From the NCBI GenBank assembly GCA_964537825.1, contig CAZIDL010000003.1, forward strand, positions 9,810 to 73,809: a stretch of 64,000 nucleotides of DNA, read 5' to 3'. A program made the position numbers and the translations under genes. Below are positions 17,501 to 26,703 of the stretch, piece after piece (the first letter of the stretch is position 1; every line of letters starts with the position of its first letter). The notes beneath the pieces are model-generated. The model was not told the DNA's origin and ran no database searches. It saw only the letters and a program-made list of their open reading frames with translations. Source of the stretch: CAZIDL01 sp964537825. GTDB taxonomy: Bacteria; Bacteroidota; Bacteroidia; Flavobacteriales_D; CAYVSK01.

Positions 17501-19436
17501 CCTGTCCACCCCATCCGGAAAGGTAGATGTTGTTGCATTCGCTTACCATGAAAGCCGCAGGGGAAATGTCCACTTTGCCGCTGCCGGTGCCGAAGACGGT
17601 GGACATAAGTGAATTGCTGAGATCGGGGGAGAGCTTTTGGATGAACTGTCCGCTATTGGGATTGCTATAGCTTGCATTGCTGACCGGGTAGGTGCCGGTG
17701 CTCTGCCCGTAAAGAAAAATGTTATTGCTGCTGTCCCGGGCTACGAAGTAGGATTGATCGTAAGAAGAAGTCCCTATGTAGGAACCATTGAGGACGCTAC
17801 TCGCCGAAGCATCGAATTGAACGACGAATCCGTCCTCAGCTCCCTGAGAACTGGTCTTCCAACCCTGAGCCATCTTGAGGTCACTGCTTTTCGTACCTCC
17901 GCTGATATAGATCCCCGTTCCTCCTCCCCTTTCGATCGCATATCCGGCATCGGCTGCACTCCCACCGTAGTAGCTGCAGAAGAGCACATTGGAAAGGTCA
18001 GAGCTCAACTTGGTGACGAACGCGTCCTGCCCTCCGGCCAGGGAATCCTGCATGGCAGTTGGGCTTACAGGAAGGTCGCTTGATCGGGTGGTGGAGACCA
18101 GGTAAGCATTGCCGGCAGTATCAACTTCCACTTCCCCGCGCAGGATATCGCCGTAATTGTAGTTGAGGGAGCTGGCCTCGTTCAGTCCATCATTGCCGCT
18201 CCCTCCCATATAGGTCGATGCCAGGAGGGCAGTTCCGTCCGAAGCGAACTTGCTGATAAAAGCATCGGTCCCATTGCCGAACGGGATGGCCCCAAAAGCA
18301 GTACCATTGCTTCCTCCCGAAAAGTTCGGGAAGGCCGCATTGCTATCGGTCGGAAAATCCGAGGAGCCTGTGGATCCCAGTACATAAAGCTGGTTCTGCC
18401 CGTTGACCACCAAGCTGTGCGGAAGTTCGTTCTTCGAGCCGCCGAGGTAAGTGGAGTAGAGCAGGGAGCTCCCGTCCGGTGCGAACTTGGAAATGCTGAC
18501 GTCGCAGCCAAGGCCGTTGGAGCTACCCCCGCCGAAATTGAGCTGATAAGCACCGCTCGTCGTGGGATAACCTCCTCCGAACACCGTTCCTCCTGCATAG
18601 AGCGCTCCGTCTTTGTCGAAGGTCGCCGTATTCCCCCAATTGTCGGATGTTGATCCAGTATAGCTGGCAAATATCACGCTGGGATCTATAAGGAGCGGGC
18701 TCCCTTTTCTGTATCCTTCTGGGAAGTGAAAGCGGACCGTATCCCCTTTTTTTACGAAGCGACAGGGAACCAGCTCTTTTTTCCCCTCCTTCCACTGATA
18801 AGCACGGGGGGTTTTTTCGATGATCGTGCCCATGGAGGTCTGAATGTGAAGTTGACCTTCCTTTGTGATGCGAAGGTCCTCAGCTCCTTCATAGCCGAGG
18901 GCGATGCGGGAAGGATCCCCCTTCCCTGTCAGCTCGAACGTATACTTGATGCCCCGCGCTTCGCGCTCGAAGCGCAGGTCGATGCCCGGGTAGATCCCTT
19001 TCATACGTACCGTTCCGTATGAATGAACCCTTTCAGCCCAATCCCGCGGATCCTTCCCCTGATAGAAGTTGGCGTAATAGGAAGAGCGCCCTTTTTTTTC
19101 AAAGCGAGAAGAAGACGCTCCCAAAAGCTCTACTTTCACAGCATGTGCATCGATACGTATTTCGGAGAGGTCAAGGTCCTGCTTCCCTGAAAGTTGATGG
19201 TGAAGCTCATGGAGTTCCTGGCGGTCCACGCGATGATAGGTGAAGCCTTTCTCACCGATGAAGAAGTCGCCGCCGGGAACCCTGCTCCGAAACCGCACCT
19301 CCTGGTGCCATTGTCCCTTATTGGGCATAAAGAGCCTTTCCCCTTTCGGAGTGCTTCCCAGGCCTGAGCTGGGAGCAAGAACCCCAAGAAAAAAAAGCCC
19401 GAAGAAGAGCCCTGCTATGTACTCTTTCCTTTTCAC
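14577..19436 (-). CDS. giant T9SS type B substrate: SBBP propeller, PKD, nine Ig-like modules
   Basis: A 1619-residue exported protein. After a signal peptide (about residues 1-28) comes a beta-rich N-terminal region. SBBP-type beta-propeller repeats follow at about 255-760 (recurrent DAFVTKLS and LYSTYLGGS-like strings). A PKD domain with the motif LHLWDFGDGS lies near 790-860. Then come nine modules of about 85 residues, most opening like TICKGD followed by a WSP/WTP strand and ending near a DxxGC motif. The last 90 residues are a gliding-motility-type C-terminal (type B) sorting domain, YAPNAFTPDGDGINDEW, ending GHITLVR. It should be exported by Sec, then moved to the surface by T9SS. The role is probably adhesive or structural. 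It sits alone; no PorP/SprF partner is adjacent. Confidence 0.93.
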   Translation of the reverse strand: MKRKEYIAGLFFGLFFLGVLAPSSGLGSTPKGERLFMPNKGQWHQEVRFRSRVPGGDFFIGEKGFTYHRVDRQELHELHHQLSGKQDLDLSEIRIDAHAVKVELLGASSSRFEKKGRSSYYANFYQGKDPRDWAERVHSYGTVRMKGIYPGIDLRFEREARGIKYTFELTGKGDPSRIALGYEGAEDLRITKEGQLHIQTSMGTIIEKTPRAYQWKEGKKELVPCRFVKKGDTVRFHFPEGYRKGSPLLIDPSVIFASYTGSTSDNWGNTATFDKDGALYAGGTVFGGGYPTTSGAYQLNFGGGSSNGLGCDVSISKFAPDGSSLLYSTYLGGSKNELPHSLVVNGQNQLYVLGSTGSSDFPTDSNAAFPNFSGGSNGTAFGAIPFGNGTDAFISKFASDGTALLASTYMGGSGNDGLNEASSLNYNYGDILRGEVEVDTAGNAYLVSTTRSSDLPVSPTAMQDSLAGGQDAFVTKLSSDLSNVLFCSYYGGSAADAGYAIERGGGTGIYISGGTKSSDLKMAQGWKTSSQGAEDGFVVQFDASASSVLNGSYIGTSSYDQSYFVARDSSNNIFLYGQSTGTYPVSNASYSNPNSGQFIQKLSPDLSNSLMSTVFGTGSGKVDISPAAFMVSECNNIYLSGWGGQVNQGHGVNSSSTNGLPTTSNAYQSSTDGSDFYLMVLGSNASNLKYASFFGGGTSQEHVDGGTSRFDDNGVVYQAVCAGCGGNNDFPTTPGAHSSTNNSNNCNLAAFKFDMSEVNANIQPKDPPIACKPDTFSFNFSGTGGNLHLWDFGDGSKDTGTNVSHFFQDTGTYQVTLVVMDTLTCEEPDTAKTKVSIFPPIPPSADSVSSICPGDSVQLNVDGGIDPKWSPVDSLSDPNVTDPVVYPDTSTQYQVTLKGCATDSTVVEDTLNVTVPVHSINSYAYGDSTICKGDTVKLHAQGGISYDWDPDTSLNDTAVADPLVFPQDSTAYRVRIIDSNGCANRDTVTIALHPSPSFEPQDTTICKGDSVQLDPEASSSATYLWSPSTGLSDSTAKNPIASVTDSTVYRIEMTNTNGCSSVDSLFLNVHQDPYLSARDTAVCKFDTVKLDIDGDTGSYLWTPSKHLSDPTIQDPTVVAFDTTLYSISLTDTNGCVSKDTLTLNVPDPPEISLHSDTAICRGDSTELWVKGGVTQEWSPSFSLDDKNSSDPLAYPDSSTLYKVVVKDSLGCENADSIQVNTLSLPDISSSPDSFICLGDSLRIGASGGVSYTWTPDSSMSDSSSSDPLVWPRSHTDYKVVVTDAKGCEDQDTVRIEVDTTKPDPMSSADTTICKWDTASLWAEGGRIYEWTPSKGLANPDSASTSASPLQNTLYVVEMKNGCGVGFDSTAVTLQKPEAKVGPDTLICEGDRKVYLRASGGKNYRWEPAELVEDPDSASTIARAKSSMEFLAIVSDSLGCRDTGKASVTVSRNPELWAGSDRKVEWGSKITLSAEGEKGNYVWHPGHFFEDSASSSVSFRPKDHGVFWVELTDSNGCRTIDSLLIEVSGSLYAPNAFTPDGDGINDEWQVKGEKIEKFHLRIYDRWGELLFETRDMSDGWSGKVDGHRAKPDVYVYKIIYTEEYRPHVEKEKVGHITLVR

Positions 19437-19537
19437 GAATTCATAGTCCCCTCAAGATCGTGAATTTACGCCGATCCTTTGGTCCGAGCAAGATCGGATA
19501 AGGAGTGCATGGAACGTTGGAAACATTTTTAAGTTTT

Positions 19538-19571
19538 TTTGTTCCGTTCTCTGAAAAAGCTCCTAGATTCG
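19538..19571 (+). promoter_or_regulatory. candidate promoter of the TetR-efflux operon
   Basis: TTTG at 19538-19541, a 22-base spacer and TAGATTCG at 19564-19571 (one mismatch to TAnnTTTG) fit a Bacteroidota housekeeping promoter. Transcription would start about 10 bases before the ATG at 19588. The upstream run of T supports it. No palindrome typical of a TetR operator stands out. Confidence 0.42.
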
Positions 19572-19587
19572 CGCTATCCCGATCGAA

Positions 19588-20217
19588 ATGGGAAAGGGCC
19601 TTTCCACCATATTAGACGAAGCCCGGATGCTTCTGCTGCGTTATGGGTTCAAGAGCATGACCATGGATGACGTTGCGAAAGGGCTTCGGGTCTCAAAAAA
19701 GACCCTCTATCAGTTCGTTGAGAACAAAGAGGACCTGGTGAAGCAAGTGATGGAGTATGACTGTTCAAAACAGCGCAAGAAAGTCAAAGCAGTACAGGGT
19801 GAAGGGCATGATGCGATCCGTGAAAGTTTCGAGTTCGGTCGCTACTTGATCAGCCTACTAGGGGAGGTCCATCCTTCGATCCATTACGATCTGGAAAAAT
19901 ACTATCCCCGGGCTTGGGACGTATTTCTGAGATTCAAGAACGAAGAGGTCGTAGGATATGTGCAGGACAACCTCGATCGGGGTATTGAGGAAGGGCTCTA
20001 TCGGAAGGACTTCGATCCCGGTGTGATCGCTCGGATCTACACCTATCGGATCGATGTGGTATTCCACGGAGGATTGTTCCCTCCCGAAAGCTATTCCTTC
20101 ACAAGGGTGTATCAAGAGATGTTCTTCTATCATATGCTCGGGGTGGTCAGTGACAAAGGGCGTGATCAGCTTTATAAAGATTGGAAGGAGGGACATATGA
20201 ACTTCGAAGTTTCCTGA
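19588..20217 (+). CDS. TetR/AcrR-family transcriptional regulator
   Basis: The N-terminal helix-turn-helix is clear (MTMDDVAKGLRVSKKTLYQF at about residues 30-50), followed by a helical ligand-binding domain, 209 residues in total. It is the first gene of a four-gene run with TolC, adaptor and RND permease genes, only 2 bases before the tolC-like start. It is therefore very likely a local repressor that responds to an exported compound. The inducer is unknown. Confidence 0.93.
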   Translation: MGKGLSTILDEARMLLLRYGFKSMTMDDVAKGLRVSKKTLYQFVENKEDLVKQVMEYDCSKQRKKVKAVQGEGHDAIRESFEFGRYLISLLGEVHPSIHYDLEKYYPRAWDVFLRFKNEEVVGYVQDNLDRGIEEGLYRKDFDPGVIARIYTYRIDVVFHGGLFPPESYSFTRVYQEMFFYHMLGVVSDKGRDQLYKDWKEGHMNFEVS

Positions 20218-20219
20218 AG

Positions 20220-21584
20220 ATGCGAGCCTCCGATTTCTTTACGATAACGCTGTTCCTTTTCTTTCCATTTTTCGTTCTTCCTCAGGGAGCAAAGGAGGAT
20301 ACGAGCGAGGTTCACCGTATGGGGCTGAAAGATCTGCGGAAATATGCGGGGGAGCATAGCCATCGGGTGCGCATCGCTCAAAAGGAGGTCAAAAAGGCCA
20401 AAAAGGACGTACAGGCCACTACTGCTATCGGTCTTCCTCAAGTGCGCGTCTCCGGCAATTACGAGAATTTCATCGATCGCCCGGTCAATCTGATCCCTGC
20501 CGAGTTCTTCGGAGGTCCGCCCGGTGAATTCGCCGAGGTCAAGTTCGGAACGAAACACAATGCCCGGTATCAGATCCAAGCCGAGCAACTCCTCTTTGAT
20601 GGATCTTATTTCGTTGGTCTTCAAGCCTCTAAAACCTACAAGCGGGTTGCGGAGGAACGGGTGAAAAAGAACCGCATGGAGACCAAAAGAAGGGTGGCGA
20701 ACGCCTACATCAGCACCCTTTCTGCTCGTGCTGAGTTGAAAAGCCTAAAGCGAACGATCCAGAACATACGGTCTCTTTATGAGGAGACGGATGCCATGTA
20801 CCAGGAAGGAGTGACATCACGGGAAGAACGGGATCAATTGGAGCGCACCCTCATCAATATGGAAAATTCCGTTAAAGGGGCCCAAAAAGGGGTCCGCAGA
20901 GCGAAACGGTCCCTCAAACTGCTCGCTGGAATACCAGCTAAGGATTCCCTCGTGTTAACGGATAGCCTACAGGGAGTGCTTGAGGGAGGCGATGATGAAA
21001 AGCTTATGGAACGGACTTTTCACCCCAAAGAGCACATCGACCATCAGATCGCTAGCACCCAAGTGCAGCTCAAACATCTGAATTTCAAGAACGAAAAAGT
21101 GGACTTCCTGCCTGATCTGAGCGCTTTTTTCAATTATCAGGAGAACGCTCAGCGCGATGAGTTCAACTTTTTCGATGACGCGAATGGCAAGTGGTATCCT
21201 CAGACCGTAGCGGGGGTAAAGGTCAGTATCCCCATCTTCAATAGTGGTCGTAAACTCTTTCAGGCTCAGAAAGCGAAAGTCGATCGGCTACAGGCAGAGG
21301 TGGAACAAGAACAGGTGGACCAGCAGCTAAGGACCGATCATCGGAACGCGAAGAGCCGATACCTCCAATACAGCGAGGAACTCGAGAAGCAAAAGAAAGC
21401 CCTCGATCTGTCCAAAAGCATTTTGGAGCGAACGATCGATAAGCACCGGGCTGGCACGGTCAGCAGCCTCGAGGTCACCCAGACCAAGAACCAGTACCTG
21501 GAGGACCGGAGGGCTTACATCCGCTCCGCCCGGGAGCTTTTGCATGCTCGGACCGAACTTAAAGAGATCCTTGGAAAATACTAA
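20220..21584 (+). CDS. TolC-family outer-membrane efflux protein
   Basis: The outer-membrane channel of a tripartite efflux pump. The signal peptide is MRASDFFTITLFLFFPFFVL and following residues. The protein then has the duplicated helical TolC repeats with long coiled-coil segments, including the C-terminal half motif VSIPIFNSGRKLFQAQ. The start at 20220 is chosen because it begins directly before the signal peptide, 2 bases after the tetR stop; an earlier in-frame Met at 20181 would lie inside tetR. The stop overlaps the adaptor start (TAATG). The length of 454 residues is normal. Confidence 0.93.
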   Translation: MRASDFFTITLFLFFPFFVLPQGAKEDTSEVHRMGLKDLRKYAGEHSHRVRIAQKEVKKAKKDVQATTAIGLPQVRVSGNYENFIDRPVNLIPAEFFGGPPGEFAEVKFGTKHNARYQIQAEQLLFDGSYFVGLQASKTYKRVAEERVKKNRMETKRRVANAYISTLSARAELKSLKRTIQNIRSLYEETDAMYQEGVTSREERDQLERTLINMENSVKGAQKGVRRAKRSLKLLAGIPAKDSLVLTDSLQGVLEGGDDEKLMERTFHPKEHIDHQIASTQVQLKHLNFKNEKVDFLPDLSAFFNYQENAQRDEFNFFDDANGKWYPQTVAGVKVSIPIFNSGRKLFQAQKAKVDRLQAEVEQEQVDQQLRTDHRNAKSRYLQYSEELEKQKKALDLSKSILERTIDKHRAGTVSSLEVTQTKNQYLEDRRAYIRSARELLHARTELKEILGKY

Positions 21585-22768
21585 TGGAACCGTTCAAAAG
21601 CATCCTTTATCCCCCGTTCTTCTTTATACTCTTCACGCTCGTTGGATGCCAGGGAGCTGGGGAAACCGGGGATAAAAAGCTCAAAGCAGAGCTCAGCAAG
21701 AAAAAAGTGCGCTTGAAGGAACTCCAGGAACAGGTCGATTCGATCGAGCGGCGTTTGAACCGTACCGATAGTGGAAAGGGTAGCAAAGGCCCCCGCGTAT
21801 TGGTGCGGACGAAGCGGATGGAACCCGTCCCCTTCTCGCATTATTTCCATGTCACCGGTGCCGTGAAAGCCGACCAGGAGGTTTTATTGAGCGCCGAGCG
21901 GCAAGGGGTCCTCAAAGAGATCCTTGTGGAAGAAGGCGAGCGCGTCGAGGAAGGAGAGCTCATAGCTCGTCAGAACCGGTCGGTCTTGGAAAGCAGGTTG
22001 GCCGAAGTGGAGGCCCGTTATCAGCACGCAAGGACCCTGTATAAGAAACAGGAACGGCTGTGGAAGGAAAAGGGGATCGGTTCCGAGGTCGAATACCTCA
22101 ACGCCAAGAACAGGATGGAGACCTTGCGGCAAAAGAAGATCTCATTGGAGGAAGAACTGGAGATGACCCGCATCAAAGCGCCCATTACGGGAGTAGTTGA
22201 GGAACTCCGGTTGAAACAGGGAGCATATGCTGCTCCTTCCAGTCCTATTGCGCACATCGTGGGGCTCGAGAAACTTTTCGTAGAGGCCGACCTTTCCGAA
22301 CGCTATTTGGGAAAAGTGAAGGTGGGCGATAGCGTGAAGGTAAGCTTTCCGGTGCTGAGTATCAGTTTTTTCCGAGGGATCCACAGCCTGGGCGATCACA
22401 TCGACCCCCAGGATCGCACCTTCGAGGCCCGTGTAAAGATCCGCAATACGGAAGAGCGTATCATCAAGCCCAATCTTAGTGCAGAGTTGCGCTTCACCTC
22501 CTTCAAGACCGATAGTGCATTGCTCGTCCCTTCCGGGATCATACAAACCGATCCCGAAGGAGAATACGTTTACGTGGTCACCCCTTCGGATACGGCGAAG
22601 AAACGTTATGTGGAACTCGGGCCATCCCAGGACGGGCGCTCCCTGGTCAGGAAAGGGATCGAAGGGGGAGCCCGGGTAGTGGTCGCTGGTTATGATCAGG
22701 TCACCGACGGAGCTGCTGTGCGGGAGCAGGAGGGAATGACCGCTCAACGAAGAAGCGGCGAGAAATGA
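21584..22768 (+). CDS. RND efflux periplasmic adaptor lipoprotein (MFP/HlyD family)
   Basis: A membrane-fusion protein that links the RND permease to the TolC channel. The lipoprotein signal ends LVGC with C22 as anchor, followed by a short coiled coil. The split biotinyl-lipoyl domain reads KEILVEEGERVEEGELIA in its first half and MTRIKAPITGVVEEL in its second. An alpha-hairpin lies between them, and beta-barrel and membrane-proximal domains follow. It overlaps the upstream stop by one base and the downstream permease start by four (ATGA), so the pump genes are translationally coupled. 394 residues, typical. Confidence 0.94.
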   Translation: MEPFKSILYPPFFFILFTLVGCQGAGETGDKKLKAELSKKKVRLKELQEQVDSIERRLNRTDSGKGSKGPRVLVRTKRMEPVPFSHYFHVTGAVKADQEVLLSAERQGVLKEILVEEGERVEEGELIARQNRSVLESRLAEVEARYQHARTLYKKQERLWKEKGIGSEVEYLNAKNRMETLRQKKISLEEELEMTRIKAPITGVVEELRLKQGAYAAPSSPIAHIVGLEKLFVEADLSERYLGKVKVGDSVKVSFPVLSISFFRGIHSLGDHIDPQDRTFEARVKIRNTEERIIKPNLSAELRFTSFKTDSALLVPSGIIQTDPEGEYVYVVTPSDTAKKRYVELGPSQDGRSLVRKGIEGGARVVVAGYDQVTDGAAVREQEGMTAQRRSGEK

Positions 22769-25700
22769 AGCGAGCGGGAGATGCGGGTGAGCAGGATAAG
22801 GAGCGTTCTTTCGGATTAACGGACCTCGCCCTTAAGAACAGTACGAGCACCTTCATCCTCACTTTCCTGGTTGTCCTGATGGGGATCGGATCCTATATCT
22901 CCCTTCCCAAGGAGTTGTTCCCCGATATCGAGATCCCGACCATCTATGTGAGCACGCGGTATCCCGGGAATTCACCCGCGGATATGGAGAATCTGATAAC
23001 GCGTCCGCTCGAAAAGGAGATCGAGGACGTGGAAGGGATCGAGGAGCTTAACTCCACTTCCACACAAGGGTTCTCTGCGGTCGTTGTCGAGTTCAGCCCA
23101 CAAGTGGTCGTTCAGAATGCGCTTATAGACGTTCGGGATGCGGTGGATAAAGCCAAGAGCGAGCTTCCCGATGACCTTGATCAGGACCCTAACGTAAGAG
23201 AGGTCGACTTTAGCCGCTTCCCCATCTTCAACGTCAACCTTTCCGGAGAGATGGGACTGACCGATCTGAAGCGATACGCTGAGGAGCTTCAGGAACGGAT
23301 CGAATCGCTTCCACGGATCAATGAGGCCGAGATAAAAGGGGACCTGGAGCGGGAGATACGCATCAATGCCGACCTCCACGCGATGCAGAACCGAAAGGTT
23401 AGCTTTCGGGACATCCAGGATGCTGTGGTCAGCGAGAATGCCTCCATCGGTGCCGGCGATCTTACGCTGGGGAACAAACAGCGCTCGGTACGGATCCAGG
23501 GGGAGTTCGATAACGTACGGGAAATACGGGATATAGTGGTAAAGGACGAGGGTAGCAGTGTGGTGCATTTGAGCGAGGTGGCAGAGGTCGTGGACGGTTA
23601 TAAGGAGCGGGAGAGCTATGCGCGATTGGACGGCGATCCGGTCGTGTCCCTCGATATCATCAAAAAAGGTGGAGAGAATCTCTTGCTCGCTACGGAGAAC
23701 GTGAACGAGCTTCTCGATGAGGCTAAAGCCAACTATCTACCCGAAGATCTGAACGTCACCATCACGAACGATCAGAGCGATCAGGTGAAGAGCCAGATCT
23801 CGAACCTCGAGAACAACATTATTTCCGGTGTCATCCTGGTCACCCTCGTGCTTTATTTCTTCCTGGGTTTTCGGAACGCTCTTTTCGTTGGGATCGCGAT
23901 CCCTATGTCGATGTTCCTTTCCTTCCTGATCATCTCGGGACTCGGCTATCCCCTCAATCTTGTCATCCTTTTTGCTCTGATCCTTGCATTGGGGATGTTG
24001 GTGGACAATGCCATCGTCGGGATCGAGAACATTTACCGCCATTATCACGAGGAAGGCCTTTCAGCCTTCAGGGCGGCCCGAAAAGGGATCGGGGAGATCG
24101 CCCTTCCGATCATCAGTTCCACGGCCACCACCCTTGCGGCTTTTTTCCCGCTGGTGTTCTGGGATTCGATCATCGGGGAATTCATGTTCTACCTCCCTAT
24201 TACCCTGATCATCGTGCTCGCTTCATCCCTCTTCGTAGCATTGGTCATCAATCCCGTCGTTGCGCGGACCTTTTTGCGTCGTGAAAGCAAGCGGAGCATT
24301 GCGGAAACCCGGAAACGCCGATGGATCGCTTCCGGCATTTCCGTGGGACTTGCGGTCGTTTCCTATTCCTTCATCTCCATCGCTTTAGGGAACATCTTAA
24401 CCTTGTTCGCGATACTGATCCTTCTGGACCATTACATCCTCGGGCCCATCGCTCATGCCTTTCAACACCGTTTCCTGCCTTTCCTCGAGCGGATCTACAT
24501 CGTCACGCTTCGTTTTGCACTTCGTTCATGGCGGCCTTATGCTTTCCTTATCGGGACGGTTCTGCTCATGATCTTCTCCATTTGGTCCTATTTCCAGAGC
24601 GATCCGGAAACGGAGTTCTTCCCGGTCAATCAACCGAAGTACATCAACGTGTTCGCCGAAATGCCGGTCGGAACAGATATATCTGCTACAGATTCCGTTG
24701 CTCGCGAAATAGAAAAAGAGTTGCGGAAGATCCTAGAGCCGCACGAAGAGATCGTGACCTCGATGGTCGCCAATGTCGGAAAGGGTACATCAGATCCTGC
24801 GGCCGGCCCTGAATCCATGGGGCAGGGTAAAACTCCGGAGCGGGCCCGGATCACGGTCTCTTTCGTGAAGTACGAAGAAAGGAACGGAAAGAGCACCCGG
24901 GCGGTCATGAAAGAAGTTTCCCGCAAACTCAAAGAGCGTCCGGGCGTTAGCATCACGGTGAAAAAGAACCGGGAAGGTCCTCCGGTCGGGCGGCCGATCA
25001 ACATCGAACTGAGGGGGCCTGACCTAGAGACCCTTTTCAGGGAGGCTGAAGAAATGAAGCGGCTCATCGCTTCACACGACATTCCTGGGATCGAGGGGTT
25101 GAAGACCGATGTGGACAAAGGGAAACCGGAGATGCGAGTGGCCATCGACCGTGGGCGTGCTGGACGCTATGGTGTATCCACCTCGCAGATCGGGAGGGAG
25201 CTCCGTACCGCCATCCTCGGCAAGGAGATCTCCAAATACAAAGAAGGCGAGGATGACCACGACATCCGTTTGATAGCGGAAAAGAAATACCGTCAGGATA
25301 TTTCAAGCTTGATGGACCAGCGGATCACGTTCCGGGATCCGGGATCGGGAAGGATCGTTCAGGTGCCCATCTCTTCGGTGGCTGATGCGCGCTTCAATAC
25401 CACTTACGGTTCCATTAAACGGAAAGGGATGGAACGTGTGATAACGGTCTACTCGAACGTCCTTGAAGGTTACAATTCCAACGAGATCAATGAAAGGATC
25501 GAAGGGATCCTCGCACGGAACTACGATCCTCCGAAAGGGTATGACTATGAGTTCACCGGCAAGCAAAAGGAGCAGGGAGAATCGATGGCCTTCCTTCAGA
25601 ACGCCCTTTTGATAGCCGTCTCACTGATCGCCCTCATCCTGGTCTCCCAGTTCAATTCTCTGATAAAGCCTCTTATCATCGTGATCTCCGTGCTTTTCAG

Positions 25701-26193
25701 TACCACGGGGGTCTTTTTGGGACTTGGTATTACCGGTATGGACTTCGTGGTGATCATGACCGGTATTGGGATCGTTTCCCTGGCAGGGATCGTGGTGAAC
25801 AACTCGATCGTTCTGATCGATTACATCGACCTTTATAAAGGATACAAAGAGCAGGAAAAAGGAGCTCCGTTGAACTCTGGCGAGGGTTTCGAAGCGATCG
25901 TAGAAGGGGGGCGCATCCGTTTGCGTCCCGTTCTGCTCACCGCCATTACCACCGTTCTCGGGCTTATTCCGTTAGCGAGCGGCATGAACATCGATTTCTA
26001 CGGGCTGGTCTCCAGCTTGGAACCGGATATATTCTTCGGGGGAGACAATGCCAACTTCTGGGGGCCGATGGCGTGGACGGTGATCTTCGGCCTGACTTTC
26101 GCCACTTTCCTGACACTCGTCATGGTCCCTGTCATGTACGCTATCGGTGACCGCATCAAAGAGGGGATGCGAGAATTGATCGCAGGGGAATAA
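22765..26193 (+). CDS. efflux RND transporter permease (AcrB/HAE1-like)
   Basis: A 1142-residue inner-membrane proton/drug antiporter with the two-fold RND layout: TM1, a large periplasmic loop, TM2-6, then TM7, a second loop and TM8-12. The proton-relay segment in TM4 reads MLVDNAIVGIEN with D414 conserved and N415 in place of the second Asp of AcrB, a variation common outside the AcrB subgroup. An extra hydrophobic segment pair around residues 515-570, between the two halves, makes it somewhat longer than AcrB. It is the last gene of the TetR-TolC-adaptor-permease operon. Substrates may be drugs, lipids or metals; the sequence does not decide. Confidence 0.94.
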   Translation: MKRAGDAGEQDKERSFGLTDLALKNSTSTFILTFLVVLMGIGSYISLPKELFPDIEIPTIYVSTRYPGNSPADMENLITRPLEKEIEDVEGIEELNSTSTQGFSAVVVEFSPQVVVQNALIDVRDAVDKAKSELPDDLDQDPNVREVDFSRFPIFNVNLSGEMGLTDLKRYAEELQERIESLPRINEAEIKGDLEREIRINADLHAMQNRKVSFRDIQDAVVSENASIGAGDLTLGNKQRSVRIQGEFDNVREIRDIVVKDEGSSVVHLSEVAEVVDGYKERESYARLDGDPVVSLDIIKKGGENLLLATENVNELLDEAKANYLPEDLNVTITNDQSDQVKSQISNLENNIISGVILVTLVLYFFLGFRNALFVGIAIPMSMFLSFLIISGLGYPLNLVILFALILALGMLVDNAIVGIENIYRHYHEEGLSAFRAARKGIGEIALPIISSTATTLAAFFPLVFWDSIIGEFMFYLPITLIIVLASSLFVALVINPVVARTFLRRESKRSIAETRKRRWIASGISVGLAVVSYSFISIALGNILTLFAILILLDHYILGPIAHAFQHRFLPFLERIYIVTLRFALRSWRPYAFLIGTVLLMIFSIWSYFQSDPETEFFPVNQPKYINVFAEMPVGTDISATDSVAREIEKELRKILEPHEEIVTSMVANVGKGTSDPAAGPESMGQGKTPERARITVSFVKYEERNGKSTRAVMKEVSRKLKERPGVSITVKKNREGPPVGRPINIELRGPDLETLFREAEEMKRLIASHDIPGIEGLKTDVDKGKPEMRVAIDRGRAGRYGVSTSQIGRELRTAILGKEISKYKEGEDDHDIRLIAEKKYRQDISSLMDQRITFRDPGSGRIVQVPISSVADARFNTTYGSIKRKGMERVITVYSNVLEGYNSNEINERIEGILARNYDPPKGYDYEFTGKQKEQGESMAFLQNALLIAVSLIALILVSQFNSLIKPLIIVISVLFSTTGVFLGLGITGMDFVVIMTGIGIVSLAGIVVNNSIVLIDYIDLYKGYKEQEKGAPLNSGEGFEAIVEGGRIRLRPVLLTAITTVLGLIPLASGMNIDFYGLVSSLEPDIFFGGDNANFWGPMAWTVIFGLTFATFLTLVMVPVMYAIGDRIKEGMRELIAGE

Positions 26194-26211
26194 GGAAAAA
26201 GAAAGAAAAGG

Positions 26212-26682
26212 CTAGCGATCCTCCCGGGCCCTCCGATTCGTGGAGTAGTTGATCTTGAGGGCCTTCGCTTGGCGGAGTTCCTGTTTGATATCCGTAACGA
26301 TCCCCATTTCGGTCTTCTTGTCCACTTTCAGGGAAGTGGTGATAAGGGGCCTTTCAGCTTCCTTTCTTTTCTTGCGGTTCTTTTTGACCCAGGGTTGAAT
26401 ATCCTTGAGGGACGCAAAAGCGTCGTCCAATTGGATCCGGGGTGCTGTCCCGTAGCGTTCATTAAAAGGAGGCCCTACGTAAATATAGTCTACGAGGGAT
26501 TTCTTTTCGAGCTTGGTGACCTCGGACGCCTCGGGCTTTTCCACTCGGACCTTTCGTTCGGTCTCCCGCATCGTGGTGACCACCATGAAGAAAAAGAGGA
26601 GGATGAAGATGATGTCAGGAAGGGAGGCTGTGCTTATCTCCTGTCTCCCGCGTCCTTTTCCTTTGCTTTTGAACTTGGACAT
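26212..26682 (-). CDS. exbD: ExbD/TolR-family protein (second copy)
   Basis: A 156-residue ExbD-like protein. It has a short basic cytoplasmic N-terminus, one membrane helix with the conserved proton-path Asp (SLPDIIFILLFFFMVVTT), and a periplasmic domain of about 110 residues. It is the last gene of the exbB-membrane protein-exbD-exbD cluster transcribed on the minus strand. It probably energises a TonB-type or gliding-related outer-membrane process through the proton-motive force. Convergent with the RND permease. Confidence 0.9.
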   Translation of the reverse strand: MSKFKSKGKGRGRQEISTASLPDIIFILLFFFMVVTTMRETERKVRVEKPEASEVTKLEKKSLVDYIYVGPPFNERYGTAPRIQLDDAFASLKDIQPWVKKNRKKRKEAERPLITTSLKVDKKTEMGIVTDIKQELRQAKALKINYSTNRRAREDR

Positions 26683-26703
26683 GACCTTCGTCCCGTTTGC
26701 TTA

